A stretch of DNA of 52,479 nucleotides from an uncultured Nitrososphaera sp. (GCA_946480575.1 CAMLKF010000007.1:1-52479), one strand, 5' to 3'. Counted from the first letter of the stretch, positions 16,587 through 25,822 are shown. Notes: generated from the letters alone by a model not told the origin. Made by a program: numbers and translations.

Positions 16587-16725
16587 CTATATTGTTAGTG
16601 GAGTATGTAGCAATGATGCGTAAAAAAGTATAGATCAATATTTAATAAGGAATAGCTGCGACCATAACCTTAATTCGGGAGGACAGCAGCTTTTCGAAAT
16701 GACTACTACCTGTGGTGAATAATAC

Positions 16726-18162
16726 GTGGCAGAATCAAGCAGCAATAATGAAAGCAGCGGCCGCCAGATATACATGATGCCCAACGAGCTGATGCGCTTC
16801 ATTCAGCGCGACACATATTCCCTTTTGATCAAGGGCTTTGCCGGCACCGGCAAGACCACGCTTGCGCTAACCATACTGCGGGCGCTTGAAAGCAAGAACA
16901 ACTTTTTCTACATCTCGACAAGGATATCGCCCAAGCAGCTCTTCCAGTACTACCCGTGGCTTGGCAAGTTCATCGAGCAGCCGGCCAAGCCCGCAAATCC
17001 GGGCGAAGGTGCGCCAGAGCACGGGATCACACCGTCTTTTGAGGACGCAAGGCTTGACGAGCCCGAGTCGCTCTTTGAAAGGATCACGAACCAGCTGATG
17101 GACATAAAGTCGCCGATAATCATTATCGACAGCTGGGACGCCATTGCATCGTTCATGGACAAGGAGGCGCGCCTGAACAACGAGCGGGTCCTCCAGACGT
17201 GGAGGGAGAGGGCCGGTGCCAAGCTGATATTCATAAGCGAGCACCCCGCTGACACGACGCTTGACTTCCTCGTCGACGGCATCGTGGAGCTGAAGCAGAT
17301 CCGCCATGAGAACATGGGGGTGAGGGAGATATCCCTGCTTAAGCTCCGAGGTGTGCGCATAGACAAACCATCGTACATCTATACCCTTGACAACAGCCTG
17401 TTCCGCAGCTTTGAGCCTTACCGCTCTCCGAAGTTTCAGCTCGAGCCGCGGCACAGGCCAGCAGCTGGCAGCCTAGATGCCTCGTCAGAGCAGATAAAGA
17501 GCGGCGACCCTGTGCTGGACGCCGCCCTTGTAGGAGGCTTTCCGAGGAAAGGCGTGACGCTGCTCGAGCTCGATTCGCACATAAGCACTGCAGTTGCGGT
17601 GGCTTTTCTTGCGAGGCTGGTGTCGAATTTTGTTTCAACAGGAAATCCTGTGCTGTTTCAGCCCTTCGATTGGATAGACCCGCGCACCATCATGAACTAT
17701 CTTGAGCCGTGCCTGCCGGCGGGAAAAAAGAGCCTCTTCCAGATACTATGGTCTGGCAAAGTGAGCGGGCTGTCTGACAACGTGATGGTAGTGCCGGCGC
17801 AAAAGAAGCAAGAGCCGTTGCTTGCAGCAGCGGCTGCCATGATAAAGCAAAAGCATCCGGGCAAGCTCCTGCTGAACATAATAGGCATAGACATCATGCC
17901 AAAGTCCCCTCTGAATCCAAAGGATATCAGGCACGGGATAGAGCAGCTGATGTCTGCGGTAAGGGCCAGCGACCTATCGATAGCGGTGATAGGCCGCTCT
18001 CAGAAGGATATGCTGGAATATCTGTCAAAAATCTCGGATGTGCACCTGCGCCTCTTGACAATAAACGACACATTGTTTTTGCAGGTGCTTGTCCCGGCTT
18101 CCACGCTCTACGCCGTGGTGTTTGACGGCAGAAGCGGGATCAGTCTCGAGCCCGTGGTATAA
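16726..18162 (+). CDS. GvpD/KaiC-like double RecA-fold ATPase
   Basis: The 478-residue protein has two RecA-like halves. The N-terminal half carries a good P-loop at residues 37-45 (GFAGTGKTTLAL) and a Walker B near 130 (PIIIIDSWDAI). The second half begins near 255 (SGDPVLDAALVGGFPRKGVTLLELD) where a P-loop is expected but GK[ST] is missing, so it is probably inactive. The layout matches archaeal GvpD-type proteins of the KaiC superfamily. GvpD regulates gas-vesicle genes in haloarchaea, but no gas-vesicle gene is visible here, so a signalling or regulatory ATPase is the safer reading. It starts with GTG. Confidence 0.85.
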   Translation: MAESSSNNESSGRQIYMMPNELMRFIQRDTYSLLIKGFAGTGKTTLALTILRALESKNNFFYISTRISPKQLFQYYPWLGKFIEQPAKPANPGEGAPEHGITPSFEDARLDEPESLFERITNQLMDIKSPIIIIDSWDAIASFMDKEARLNNERVLQTWRERAGAKLIFISEHPADTTLDFLVDGIVELKQIRHENMGVREISLLKLRGVRIDKPSYIYTLDNSLFRSFEPYRSPKFQLEPRHRPAAGSLDASSEQIKSGDPVLDAALVGGFPRKGVTLLELDSHISTAVAVAFLARLVSNFVSTGNPVLFQPFDWIDPRTIMNYLEPCLPAGKKSLFQILWSGKVSGLSDNVMVVPAQKKQEPLLAAAAAMIKQKHPGKLLLNIIGIDIMPKSPLNPKDIRHGIEQLMSAVRASDLSIAVIGRSQKDMLEYLSKISDVHLRLLTINDTLFLQVLVPASTLYAVVFDGRSGISLEPVV

Positions 18163-18167
18163 TCATC

Positions 18168-18464
18168 TCATGTGCTCAGGTGGTAATACTCCTCTGCCAG
18201 ATTCTCTTCTATGCCTACAGGCAAAAGCTCCTTCATCTGATCGTAGTAAGACAGGAACCTGCCCCCCTTGGGCGTTATCTTGTATAGCATCTTGTCGCCA
18301 TTGTTCAGCTCCTGCACAAGACCGCTCTTGATAAGCGAATCGAGGTATAGCTTGCACTGGTCGTTGCTGAGCATGGCCTTGTACATTATCTTCGTGCGGG
18401 TCTCCTCCTTGCCAACAGACTTTAGTATAGCGGCAATGACTTCGTACCGACTGCGGTTTTTCAT
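18168..18464 (-). CDS. HTH_45-type winged-helix regulator
   Basis: This 98-residue paralogue of the regulator at 4624 contains NRSRYEVIAAILKSV, TKIMYKAMLSNDQCKLYLDSL, a divergent wing and the ITPKGGRFLSYYDQMKELLP tail. It is a predicted DNA-binding regulator with unknown targets. The start at 18464 was chosen because the paralogues begin at the same MK.RSR motif; a 12-residue longer frame exists. It converges on the GvpD-like gene with five bases between stops and lies beside a second family member. Confidence 0.85.
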   Translation of the reverse strand: MKNRSRYEVIAAILKSVGKEETRTKIMYKAMLSNDQCKLYLDSLIKSGLVQELNNGDKMLYKITPKGGRFLSYYDQMKELLPVGIEENLAEEYYHLST

Positions 18465-18543
18465 GATATATAGCCGTCTAAAATAAAACATACATTTCAT
18501 ATAATTAGAGTGGAACTATCGGATAGAAGCATCATTCACTTTG

Positions 18544-18864
18544 CTATGCGAGAGAGGGCGGGGGAGCCTTTGTGAAGAGCGCCGCCAGCTGCCTGTAGTG
18601 CTGGATGAACTTTTTGCCGAGATCTGTAGTTCTGTATATGTAGCGCTTGGAGTTTGGGCGCTCCTGTATCATTTCAAGCATGCCGCTGTCGAGAAGAAAT
18701 AGCAGGTATTGGTTTATCTGCTTGGAATTCAGGTTACATCGATACATCACGTGAGTCTTTCTCGCGCCGTTTTCGCACATCAACAGTATGAACTCTATAA
18801 TCTCTAGCCATCCCCTATTACTCCAGCCTGCAGCGTTTAGTGGCAACTTACTATAAAACCTCAA
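18544..18864 (-). CDS. HTH_45-type winged-helix regulator, divergent member
   Basis: This 106-residue protein shares the family plan: WLEIIEFILLMCENGARKTHVMYRCNLNSKQINQYLLFLLDSGML, then YIYRTTDLGKKFIQHYRQLAALF. Its N-terminal ~20 residues and its Ala/Pro-rich end differ from the other three paralogues in this window. It is probably a transcription regulator. It sits 80 bases upstream of a sibling on the same strand, suggesting a local duplication followed by divergence. Confidence 0.8.
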   Translation of the reverse strand: MRFYSKLPLNAAGWSNRGWLEIIEFILLMCENGARKTHVMYRCNLNSKQINQYLLFLLDSGMLEMIQERPNSKRYIYRTTDLGKKFIQHYRQLAALFTKAPPPSLA

Positions 18865-18949
18865 ATTGTATCGCTTTTAACGCTAAACATACTTTTTAAT
18901 TCAACAAGAACCTAGAAGATTTTTTGACTTTCAGCTGCTAAGGATAATG

Positions 18950-19270
18950 TCAGCAGAGCTTGGCGCCAGTTTTTTCTATCCTCTCCTTTGTGCTTGCAGG
19001 CGCCACGAGCTCATCGTCAGAGCCGCAGAACACTGGCTGTGCGCTCATTTTTTCGCAAATTTTTACAATAGTATCGACATAATCGGGCGACGACGCTGGC
19101 GGAACCTGCACGCGGGCGTCACAGCGATACAAACCTGCGGCAAGCGGACTCATGTGGGCCGCAATAATGTTGTATTTGATGCGGCCGGTCTTGCTCGCAA
19201 GCTTTAGTGACTTTATTATGTCTTGGGCTACTATGCTGCCTGAGGCAGTCACAGGAACTCTTGCATTCAT
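18950..19270 (-). pseudogene. Truncated ATP-grasp enzyme, pre-ATP-grasp domain only
   Basis: The 106-residue frame matches the N-terminal domain of CarB-like ATP-grasp ligases: VPVTASGSIVAQDIIKSLKLA, YNIIAAHMSPLAAGLYRCDARVQVPPASSPDYVDTIVKI, then DDELVAPASTKERIEKTGAKLC and a stop. Intact relatives are three times longer and continue into the ATP-binding domain, which is missing here. The glycine-rich loop is also altered (TASGS where TGAGG or TGAGS is usual). This is a gene fragment; the start at 19270 follows the domain's usual N-terminus. It is divergent from the phosphatase gene. Confidence 0.6.
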
Positions 19271-19372
19271 CTGAAAGCATGCGACTGGCGGTTTATCTGC
19301 CTTGGCAGTACTGTTTTTTAGAAGTATCCTACACGTGTACAAGACATTTAACCGCCGCATGCCATAATTAGC

Positions 19373-20314
19373 ATGTTGCAATTGAGACTGTCAGCGGCAT
19401 GGGCCGGCGCTTCTGACTTTATTCAGAAAATAGGGCAGGCTACGGCGGCGTTGCAGGCAGAGCGCCAAATGAAGGGCATTGTAGGGGGCAGAGTGGAAGG
19501 CGGCCTGGTAGAAATCCATGAGCTGGAGAACCTTGCCGTCATTAGCGACCTGCACGGCGACCCCTACTCGCTTTTCCGCATCCTTGACGAGATAAACTAT
19601 GAAAAATTCCTATCCCGCCCAAAGAATAAGCTGGTTTTTCTGGGCGACTATGTCGACAGAGGCAGCGATTCTGTCAGCGTCATATATGCTGTCTGCCACC
19701 TAAAGCATGCATACCCTGATTCCGTCGTGCTGATGAGGGGAAACCATGAGTCGCCGGCGGAATTCCCGTTTCCCTCGCACGATCTACCGTACAGGATCAG
19801 GGAGCGCTTTGGAAACAGCGGCAGGGATGTCTATGGTAGGCTGCTGTCAATGTTCAAACTGCTCACGCTTGCAACCGTGGTGCCGGACAGGCTGCTGCTG
19901 GTGCACGGCGGCCTCCCGACCGAAGATGCCGTTATTGCAAACTTTCACAAGGCCATTGCTACAGCACAAGATAGCCACGTCTATAGCAGGGTGCTTGAAG
20001 AGCTTCTCTGGAACGACCCGAGGCGGCTTGATGGCGCGCCGGGATGGGAGCCGTCAAGGAGAGGCATTGGCCGGCACTTTGGAAGCGGCATAACGCGCAG
20101 GTGGCTGAATGCTACCAACACAAAAGCAATAGTGCGGGGCCATGAGCCCTGCCAGGGCTTCAGGCTCGACCACGACGACACCATCATGACGCTCTTTTCG
20201 TGTAGAGAGGCTTACCCTGCTTTCAAGGCGGCATACCTGCTGCTGAGTGCGATCCAGCTTCACAAAATCGGCGATGCAAAGGACCTTGTGGCCTATGTCA
20301 GATTCCTAGTGTAG
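19373..20314 (+). CDS. PPP-family serine/threonine protein phosphatase
   Basis: The 313-residue protein contains every metal-binding and catalytic motif of the PP1/PP2A/calcineurin family: SDLHGD near residue 58, GDYVDRG near 91, RGNHES near 122, HGGLP near 178 and RGHEP near 256. It should be an active Mn/Fe-type phosphoesterase acting on phosphoproteins in the cytoplasm. The 55-residue N-terminal lead has no recognised domain. The 3' end overlaps the convergent TFB gene by 17 bases, so antisense transcription may link the two. Confidence 0.96.
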   Translation: MLQLRLSAAWAGASDFIQKIGQATAALQAERQMKGIVGGRVEGGLVEIHELENLAVISDLHGDPYSLFRILDEINYEKFLSRPKNKLVFLGDYVDRGSDSVSVIYAVCHLKHAYPDSVVLMRGNHESPAEFPFPSHDLPYRIRERFGNSGRDVYGRLLSMFKLLTLATVVPDRLLLVHGGLPTEDAVIANFHKAIATAQDSHVYSRVLEELLWNDPRRLDGAPGWEPSRRGIGRHFGSGITRRWLNATNTKAIVRGHEPCQGFRLDHDDTIMTLFSCREAYPAFKAAYLLLSAIQLHKIGDAKDLVAYVRFLV

Positions 20315-21227
20315 CCTTGATCTCCTTGCACCTTTTCCTGAGAGACACCGTGGAAATGTCGGCCACTTGGCATATCTCTACTTGGCGCAGGAACTCGTTG
20401 CAGTTCTGCGACGCTATGTAAATAACTGCGCCTGCAAGCGCCCTAGGATTCTTGCCAAGCGAGATGCGGTTCTGCTGCACTTCTGCATAGATTCGTAGCG
20501 CTTCCCGCTTGGTCTTTTCGCTTAGGTCCAGCCTGTTGGCTATCAGCGTGACATAATCGGGCCCCTGGAGCACAGGCATCTGGAGTGACAGCTCGCGCAA
20601 GATTAGCTTGTAGTGCGCCATCACGTCCTTGCTTGAGAGGTTGCAGACAGTGGCGACGTCGGCCACAGTCTTGGGGGTAGCAGTCTCCCTGCAGGCAGCA
20701 TAGAGCGCAGCCCCCACGAGACCAAGTGTCGACCTGCCCTTGGCAAGCTTTTTGAGCGCGGCCTTTCGGTAAATATAAGCCGCACTTTCCATCACCGCCT
20801 GACTAAGATACAATTTGTCGCCAAAGTTGTTCAAGAACTTTAATGCCTTTTCCAAGTTTCTGGAAATAGAGTCGTTGAGCTGCGACCTGTTGTTCCAAGT
20901 GCGGAGCCTCTGCATCTTCATCTTTTGCGCTGGTTCGAGCGTCTTTCCCCTTGCGTCGGTGTCATCAAGCCCGATAAGCGTCGATAGTCCTTTGTGGTGT
21001 ATCGCCAGAGACTCTGGCATGCCAGTCCTCGACCTGTCGCTGTACTCAGAGGGGTTCATGAGACCCGCAGAATTTTCCGCATGATAAATCTTGTCATCTG
21101 CAACGCAGCCGCAAGAGCTGCAAACAAATTCGCTGGAGATCATGTCAAATATTACAGTTCCAGTCTCGCACTGTTTGCAAAATTCGGAATTATTGTCAGA
21201 ACGTATTTGTTGTTCAGCTGATTTCAT
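20298..21227 (-). CDS. tfb: Transcription initiation factor TFB
   Basis: TFB recruits RNA polymerase to TBP-bound promoters. The 309-residue protein has an N-terminal zinc ribbon (CKQCETGTVIFDMISSEFVCSSCG), a B-reader/linker region and two cyclin repeats (LVGAALYAACRETATPKTVADVATVC, then ALAGAVIYIASQNCNEFLRQVEICQVADISTVSLRKRCKEI). Thaumarchaeota often carry several TFBs and this may be one of a set. The start at 21227 was preferred over a two-codon upstream alternative, which is possible. Confidence 0.97.
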   Translation of the reverse strand: MKSAEQQIRSDNNSEFCKQCETGTVIFDMISSEFVCSSCGCVADDKIYHAENSAGLMNPSEYSDRSRTGMPESLAIHHKGLSTLIGLDDTDARGKTLEPAQKMKMQRLRTWNNRSQLNDSISRNLEKALKFLNNFGDKLYLSQAVMESAAYIYRKAALKKLAKGRSTLGLVGAALYAACRETATPKTVADVATVCNLSSKDVMAHYKLILRELSLQMPVLQGPDYVTLIANRLDLSEKTKREALRIYAEVQQNRISLGKNPRALAGAVIYIASQNCNEFLRQVEICQVADISTVSLRKRCKEIKATLGI

Positions 21228-21415
21228 CGCCACTACGTGGCAGACTGTTTTATTATCTCTAGTTTTTCTAGAAATTAGAAAATTGAAGTTCTAGCGAACA
21301 TTCAATACGAAAAAGCGCTTGGTCATAGGCTAATAGTGTGAATTTCAGTCAATATTCTTCTGTACTCTCACTTCAGTAGCTAAAATGGTGTAAATAGGCT
21401 CTAGAAAGCATCCGT

Positions 21416-21428
21416 TATTAAATAATAA
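21416..21428 (+). promoter_or_regulatory. TATA element before the glycosyltransferase at 21446
   Basis: The box TTATTAAATAATA lies about 25 bases before the ATG, which predicts a leaderless transcript. The rest of the 21234-21445 gap is A/T-rich with no gene. Confidence 0.55.
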
Positions 21429-21445
21429 AAATAATACAATCCACG

Positions 21446-22816
21446 ATGCTGGATAGTCTGCTAATAGCTATAGCTACGTTTTTCTGGCTTTCGTACGTCC
21501 CAATCGCCATCATTTCGCTCTATCGAGTGGTAAAGAGTAGAAAAATATTTGTCGAAAAAGACCTCCGCCGGATACACAATGATCCTGCGATAATATTCCA
21601 AATAACGACGCGCTCTGCCACAAAGACGCCTGTTGTAAAGCGCGGCGTCATGTCGATAATAGAATCATGCCACCAAGTGAATTTTTACAATTATCAGATC
21701 TCTGTGGTGACTGACGACCCTAACGACACCAGGACGCTGAAGGGCAGCAGCAAGTGCGGAGTAGTAGTCGTCGACAAAGAGTTCCGTACAAACGCGATAA
21801 AAAAGGGCAGAGCGCTCCAGTATGCGACAGAGCACCGGCGGCTAACAGGCAGGAACACTTCAAAATACTGGATATTCCACATGGACGACGAAAGCTACGT
21901 CACGACCCAGACGATACTTGCGCTCCTGAAATTCATCAGAGAGGGTAGGGGGGTCGCGTCAGAAGGGCCCATCTTTTACCCGCTCAAGTTCGAGTCTGCA
22001 AACCGGTTGACCGCAATAGCCGAGTCAGTCCGGCCATACACGTGCTATGACTGCGTATCGCAGATGACAAACCCGCCTCCGCTACACATGCACGGGAGCA
22101 ACCTGCTTGTGAGGTCCGACGTCGAGGACACGATAGAGTGGAAGTTTGGCCCAATCCTTGCAGAGGACCAGATGTTTGGCTTTAAAGTCTACGAAAAGTA
22201 CGGTCCCGGATCGATGGGCTGGCACGGCGGCATATTGCTGGAGCAGCCGCCGCTCAACCTCAAGGACCACTTTTTCCAGAGGCGCAGGTGGGTCCTTGGT
22301 ACATTGCAGAACCTCGAGAAGTTTCCAAGACTCCACAGGTTCAAGTTGATGTTCAAGTCGGTGACCTACTTCCTTGGCTTTGCCTCTGCCGTGGCGTCAG
22401 CCGCCTTTACAATACACAACTACGTGCCAATGCTCTTTTCGCTGCCGGCATACAATATAAGCTACGAAGAGATCATTTCTCTTCCAAGCAAGCTGCCGGC
22501 ATTTTCACTTGATTCTTTGGCGCAATCGGCGACAAGCATCAACCCTGTCGAGTTTGGGACTGCGGCAATCTTACTCTTCACATCCATAGTCTGGCTTGCG
22601 TCGTACCAACTAGGCCTCTTATTGAACCTGCGCTATTCAAAGATAGGCTGGGCAAAGCGGCTGGTGTTCCATGTGCAGACGCTCCTGCTCTGCCCTCTAA
22701 TTGGGCTGGTAGAGACCTTCCCTGCATTCTGGGCCATGATAGAATACCAGCTGAAAAAGAAAAAGAGCAAAGCAGAAAAAGTGCCCGTCTACGACTTTTA
22801 CGTCATCAGCAAGTGA
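21446..22816 (+). CDS. Family-2 glycosyltransferase, egghead-like
   Basis: The 456-residue membrane protein begins with a membrane helix, followed by a GT-A domain: TTRSATKTPVVKRGVMSIIES, the metal-binding HMDDES near residue 152, EDQMFGF near 237 and the QRRRW motif near 278. Three or four C-terminal membrane helices follow. The combination resembles archaeal relatives of animal egghead beta-mannosyltransferase. It probably builds a glycan at the membrane from an NDP-sugar or lipid-linked donor. It is followed seven bases later by a convergent membrane-protein gene. Confidence 0.9.
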   Translation: MLDSLLIAIATFFWLSYVPIAIISLYRVVKSRKIFVEKDLRRIHNDPAIIFQITTRSATKTPVVKRGVMSIIESCHQVNFYNYQISVVTDDPNDTRTLKGSSKCGVVVVDKEFRTNAIKKGRALQYATEHRRLTGRNTSKYWIFHMDDESYVTTQTILALLKFIREGRGVASEGPIFYPLKFESANRLTAIAESVRPYTCYDCVSQMTNPPPLHMHGSNLLVRSDVEDTIEWKFGPILAEDQMFGFKVYEKYGPGSMGWHGGILLEQPPLNLKDHFFQRRRWVLGTLQNLEKFPRLHRFKLMFKSVTYFLGFASAVASAAFTIHNYVPMLFSLPAYNISYEEIISLPSKLPAFSLDSLAQSATSINPVEFGTAAILLFTSIVWLASYQLGLLLNLRYSKIGWAKRLVFHVQTLLLCPLIGLVETFPAFWAMIEYQLKKKKSKAEKVPVYDFYVISK

Positions 22817-22823
22817 TATGATC

Positions 22824-23318
22824 TCAAGGCGCGCTTACCACGGCAGTGGCAAGCGGCTGTTGCCTTGCGCGAATAACTGCAAGCGCTATAGCCGAGAACA
22901 CGATATTCATAAAGTACCAGTTCGGTATGGCGGTGAAATAGGCGTCGGTCGATCCCATGAACTGTGTGGTCCATTCGCCAGGGATGATAAGCATTCCGGC
23001 GTTGGTGTCGCCCTGCATCGGAGCCGTGGCGCGAAGCGTGAACCACATGAAATCTTCTACCACCAACATCGGGCCAAACAGCGCGCCAGTCAGGATGAGG
23101 CTTGGAAGGACCCCTTTCATGTTGACATGTGCAGCAAGCAGGCCATAGGCTGTAACACCAAAAACGGCCGCCATTGCAAAGTGGTAGGGGTAAATGAGTG
23201 AAAAGAGCACAGGGTTATAGCCAAAGGTAGTATCACGTATGACATAATACTCAATGAGTGCATATGAAATGGAAAAAGCCAAAGTAGAAAGGGTCAGCCC
23301 CAAGACATTCAGGCGCAT
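22824..23318 (-). CDS. Multi-pass membrane protein, 164 aa
   Basis: The protein has four predicted membrane helices: LGLTLSTLAFSISYALIEYY, FAMAAVFGVTAYGLLAAHV, SLILTGALFGPMLVVEDFMWF and WYFMNIVFSAIALAVIRA. It has conserved-looking aromatic and acidic residues in the third helix (VVEDFMWF). I do not recognise the family. Its likely TATA box (GTTATAG, minus strand) falls inside a palindrome at 23331-23350 and lies about 25 bases before the ATG, so expression is probably controlled by a repressor at that site. Confidence 0.7.
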   Translation of the reverse strand: MRLNVLGLTLSTLAFSISYALIEYYVIRDTTFGYNPVLFSLIYPYHFAMAAVFGVTAYGLLAAHVNMKGVLPSLILTGALFGPMLVVEDFMWFTLRATAPMQGDTNAGMLIIPGEWTTQFMGSTDAYFTAIPNWYFMNIVFSAIALAVIRARQQPLATAVVSAP

Positions 23319-23330
23319 ATTTATTTAACG

Positions 23331-23350
23331 TGAATGTTCTATAACATTCA
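23331..23350. promoter_or_regulatory. Operator-like palindrome over a TATA box
   Basis: TGAATGTT-CTAT-AACATTCA has perfect 8-bp arms, extended by two more pairs after one mismatch (23328-23353). It overlaps the predicted TATA box of the minus-strand membrane-protein gene. The remaining 23354-23582 stretch contains only weak overlapping frames on both strands that I do not accept as genes. Confidence 0.55.
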
Positions 23351-23582
23351 TGTAAACTATTGCTGAGTCCGCTTATCAATTTTGCCCTATTTTCGGTAAA
23401 CACTCTCCACCTTTTACTTCGTAAAATCACTGCCGCTGATTCCTTTGCGCGTGATCTACGTGCCGGTTCAATTCTTCGACTCTCTGAATTCTTGGCCGCA
23501 AGCTTCGCATATAGGGTGGTGGTGATGATGATGCCCATCTCTTTCCATGCTGTGTATTGTGGTTCTGAAATGATAAAAATGG

Positions 23583-24497
23583 TCATGACGACGGGTAAGG
23601 GATTTCGACAACCTTCAGATCCTCGGCAGCTTCGACATTGCCATGAATTGCATCTGCCTCTTTTACGAGCGCCGAGGTCTCGTCGTACCTTGCGCTAAAA
23701 TGCGTAATAAACAGCTTTTTGGCGCCTGCCTTGTTGGCAATATTGGCTGCTTCAGTCGCAGTCGAATGCCAGTGCTCAACTGCCTTTTGCTGCTTGTCGT
23801 GGCTGTACGTGGACTCGAAGACCAACACGTCGCACTCTGCAAAGAACTGCGCAAGCCTGTCAGTCGGCCTCGTGTCGCCCGATATGCCTATCTTTCTCCC
23901 CTTGCGCGGCGGCCCAACCAGTTGGCCTGATTTTATCGTCCTGCCGTTGAGGACGACGTCCTGCCCATGCTGTAGCTTACTGTAAAGCTCGCCTTCTGGA
24001 ATTCCAAGCCTCTTTGCCTCCTTGATGTCAAAGGTACCTGGTCTGTCCAGCTCCTCAAGGCAGTAAGCGTACGATGGGATGGAATGCAAAGCCTCGCAGC
24101 AGGACACCTGATAGTCATCTTCCTTGACGACAAGACCTTCCTTTTCTATTGTGTGGACAACCAGGTCGTAGGTCAGGCCAAAGTTGATTATGCGCATATT
24201 TTCCAGGATGAATTCTTTGACCCTTGGCTCTCCATAAATATCAACGCTCTTTTCCCTGCCCTGCAGGGCCATGGTCTGCAAGAGCCCGAGCAGGCCAGCG
24301 CAGTGATCGGCGTGCATGTGGCTGATAAAGATCTTCATTTTCCTGTTCATGCCAAGACCGGCCTTGATGAAGTTGCGCTGCATCCCTTCTCCAGCGTCAA
24401 AGAGCAGGAGCTCGGCTCCCCTCACAAGAGCGATTGAGGACAGCCCGCGCTCGACGGTAGGGACAGCAGACGAGGTGCCCAGAAAGACCAGCTGCAT
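23583..24497 (-). CDS. rnz: Ribonuclease Z
   Basis: RNase Z cuts the 3' trailer from tRNA precursors. The 304-residue metallo-beta-lactamase protein shows FLGTSSAVPTVERG at the N-terminus, the zinc motif SHMHADHCAGLLGL near residue 65, ISGDTRPTD near 208, FESTYS near 228 and ITHFSARY near 267, all typical of the short archaeal/bacterial form. An ATG three codons upstream (24506) is an alternative start. It is co-directional with prs, 42 bases apart. Confidence 0.97.
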   Translation of the reverse strand: MQLVFLGTSSAVPTVERGLSSIALVRGAELLLFDAGEGMQRNFIKAGLGMNRKMKIFISHMHADHCAGLLGLLQTMALQGREKSVDIYGEPRVKEFILENMRIINFGLTYDLVVHTIEKEGLVVKEDDYQVSCCEALHSIPSYAYCLEELDRPGTFDIKEAKRLGIPEGELYSKLQHGQDVVLNGRTIKSGQLVGPPRKGRKIGISGDTRPTDRLAQFFAECDVLVFESTYSHDKQQKAVEHWHSTATEAANIANKAGAKKLFITHFSARYDETSALVKEADAIHGNVEAAEDLKVVEIPYPSS

Positions 24498-24547
24498 GTT
24501 AACCATTTATAGCGTCATGATGATAATGCCTGCTACATTTATGCTAA

Positions 24548-25444
24548 TCACGATGAGTAACGAGATTTGAGGGCCGCCGCTATCGCTGGGCTGAGGTCCA
24601 CCTTGGCATATTCGCTGGGGACGGAGTTGGTAGCAATGATGTCCTGCACGCTAGCTGCCTTGATCTTTTTCGACGCGTCTCCTATTAAGAGCGCGTGGGC
24701 GCACATTGCGTATATCCTGCCGGCGCCGTTCTTGCGCAGCACCTCTGCGGCCTTGACTATGCTCCTACCGCTACTTATCATGTCGTCTATCAGGATCGCG
24801 TCCCTGCCGGCGATGTTGACTTCAAGTTTGCCGTCTATGGTCACCTCGCCGGTATTCCTGTCCCTAGACTTTTTCAGAGCGACCATATCTGTCTTCAAGT
24901 ACTTGGCAAATTCCTTCGCTCTGTCGGCCCCCCCGGCGTCCGGTGACACTGCGATCGGCCTCTGGAGCTTCATTGCGTTTGCGCGCTCTGCGAGGAGAGG
25001 AATCGAAGAAACATTCTGCATGTCGGCAAAGTGCGACATGGCAAGCTGGCTGTGTATATCGACTGTCACCACGTGCCTGACGCCTGCCGCCTCGAGCAGT
25101 TTTGCCACGAGGGCTACGCTCACCACCTCGCCTTCAAGAAACGCTCTGTCCTGCCGAGCATAGGCAAGGTAAGGGATAACCGCGCAGATGTCACCTGCCC
25201 CGTCATCAGCACATTTTTTTGCAATCATTAGTGCCTGCATCAGGTGCGTGTCGGTTGGCGGGTAGGTCGACTGCACGATGATGCAGTTCTTGGCGGTAGC
25301 CCTTCCAATCTTGATCTTGCTCTCTCCGTCTGAAAAGACGTGCAATTCTGCCTGCACGAGCTGCGCGCCAAGGCGCTTTGTGATCTTTTCTGCAAGGCCG
25401 GGAGACGACGGACCTGCAATGACTGATATTATCTCCTCTGGCAA
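24548..25444 (-). CDS. prs: Ribose-phosphate pyrophosphokinase (PRPP synthetase)
   Basis: The enzyme makes PRPP from ribose-5-phosphate and ATP for nucleotide, histidine and tryptophan synthesis. The 298-residue protein shows the family's VQSTYPPTDTHLMQALMIA, YLAYARQDRAF, the PRPP/metal region TVDIHSQLAMSHF, the flexible loop with KKSRDRNTGEV and the PRPP-binding DAILIDDMISSGRSIVKA. The start appears to be TTG at 25444. A TATA-like TATAAGAT lies upstream near 25477. Confidence 0.97.
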   Translation of the reverse strand: MPEEIISVIAGPSSPGLAEKITKRLGAQLVQAELHVFSDGESKIKIGRATAKNCIIVQSTYPPTDTHLMQALMIAKKCADDGAGDICAVIPYLAYARQDRAFLEGEVVSVALVAKLLEAAGVRHVVTVDIHSQLAMSHFADMQNVSSIPLLAERANAMKLQRPIAVSPDAGGADRAKEFAKYLKTDMVALKKSRDRNTGEVTIDGKLEVNIAGRDAILIDDMISSGRSIVKAAEVLRKNGAGRIYAMCAHALLIGDASKKIKAASVQDIIATNSVPSEYAKVDLSPAIAAALKSRYSS

Positions 25445-25504
25445 TGTTTCTGACAGGTAAGGATGATGATATCTTATATCTATAACTTTTCAAAATGACT
25501 GCTG

Positions 25505-25732
25505 CTACAGGAACCTGCCAAACATCTTAGTAAACAGCAGGAACGTGAGGACGGATGGCGGCACCAGCCCAAGCATAAAGATGTTTGGCGCCATGTCGGC
25601 AGGCACGTCCATTTCGTTGATGAGCACTATGATTATAAAAAAGGAGCCAAACAGGGTCGTAGCAAAAAAGAACACCGTCGCTACCAAGAACCCGAGTGTT
25701 AGAAGATTCTTGCTCTGCCCTGCAGCGGTCAT
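25505..25732 (-). CDS. Small two-helix membrane protein
   Basis: This 75-residue protein has two membrane helices (LGFLVATVFFFATTLFGSFFIIIVLI and NIFMLGLVPPSVLTFLLFTKMF) joined by an acidic loop (NEMDVPADMAP). A 27-residue longer frame exists but would run into the promoter of the divergent gene at 25823, so the ATG at 25732 is preferred. The family is unknown. Confidence 0.6.
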   Translation of the reverse strand: MTAAGQSKNLLTLGFLVATVFFFATTLFGSFFIIIVLINEMDVPADMAPNIFMLGLVPPSVLTFLLFTKMFGRFL

Positions 25733-25822
25733 CTGAATTGCATAGCCGACGCTTGGATATAATTGGTTACCTGCCCCGCATGTTTTCAGATTTAAATAAC
25801 CTTGGCTGTCCATTGTTGATCA

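Noticed and set aside
16726..18162. Reading as a gas-vesicle operon
   Set aside because: The ATPase resembles GvpD, but no gvpA, gvpO or gvpN-like gene occurs nearby.
23251..23586. 111-codon minus-strand frame in the gap before RNase Z
   Set aside because: It overlaps the start and promoter of the membrane-protein gene in another frame, and its composition is not convincing. A plus-strand frame there is no better.
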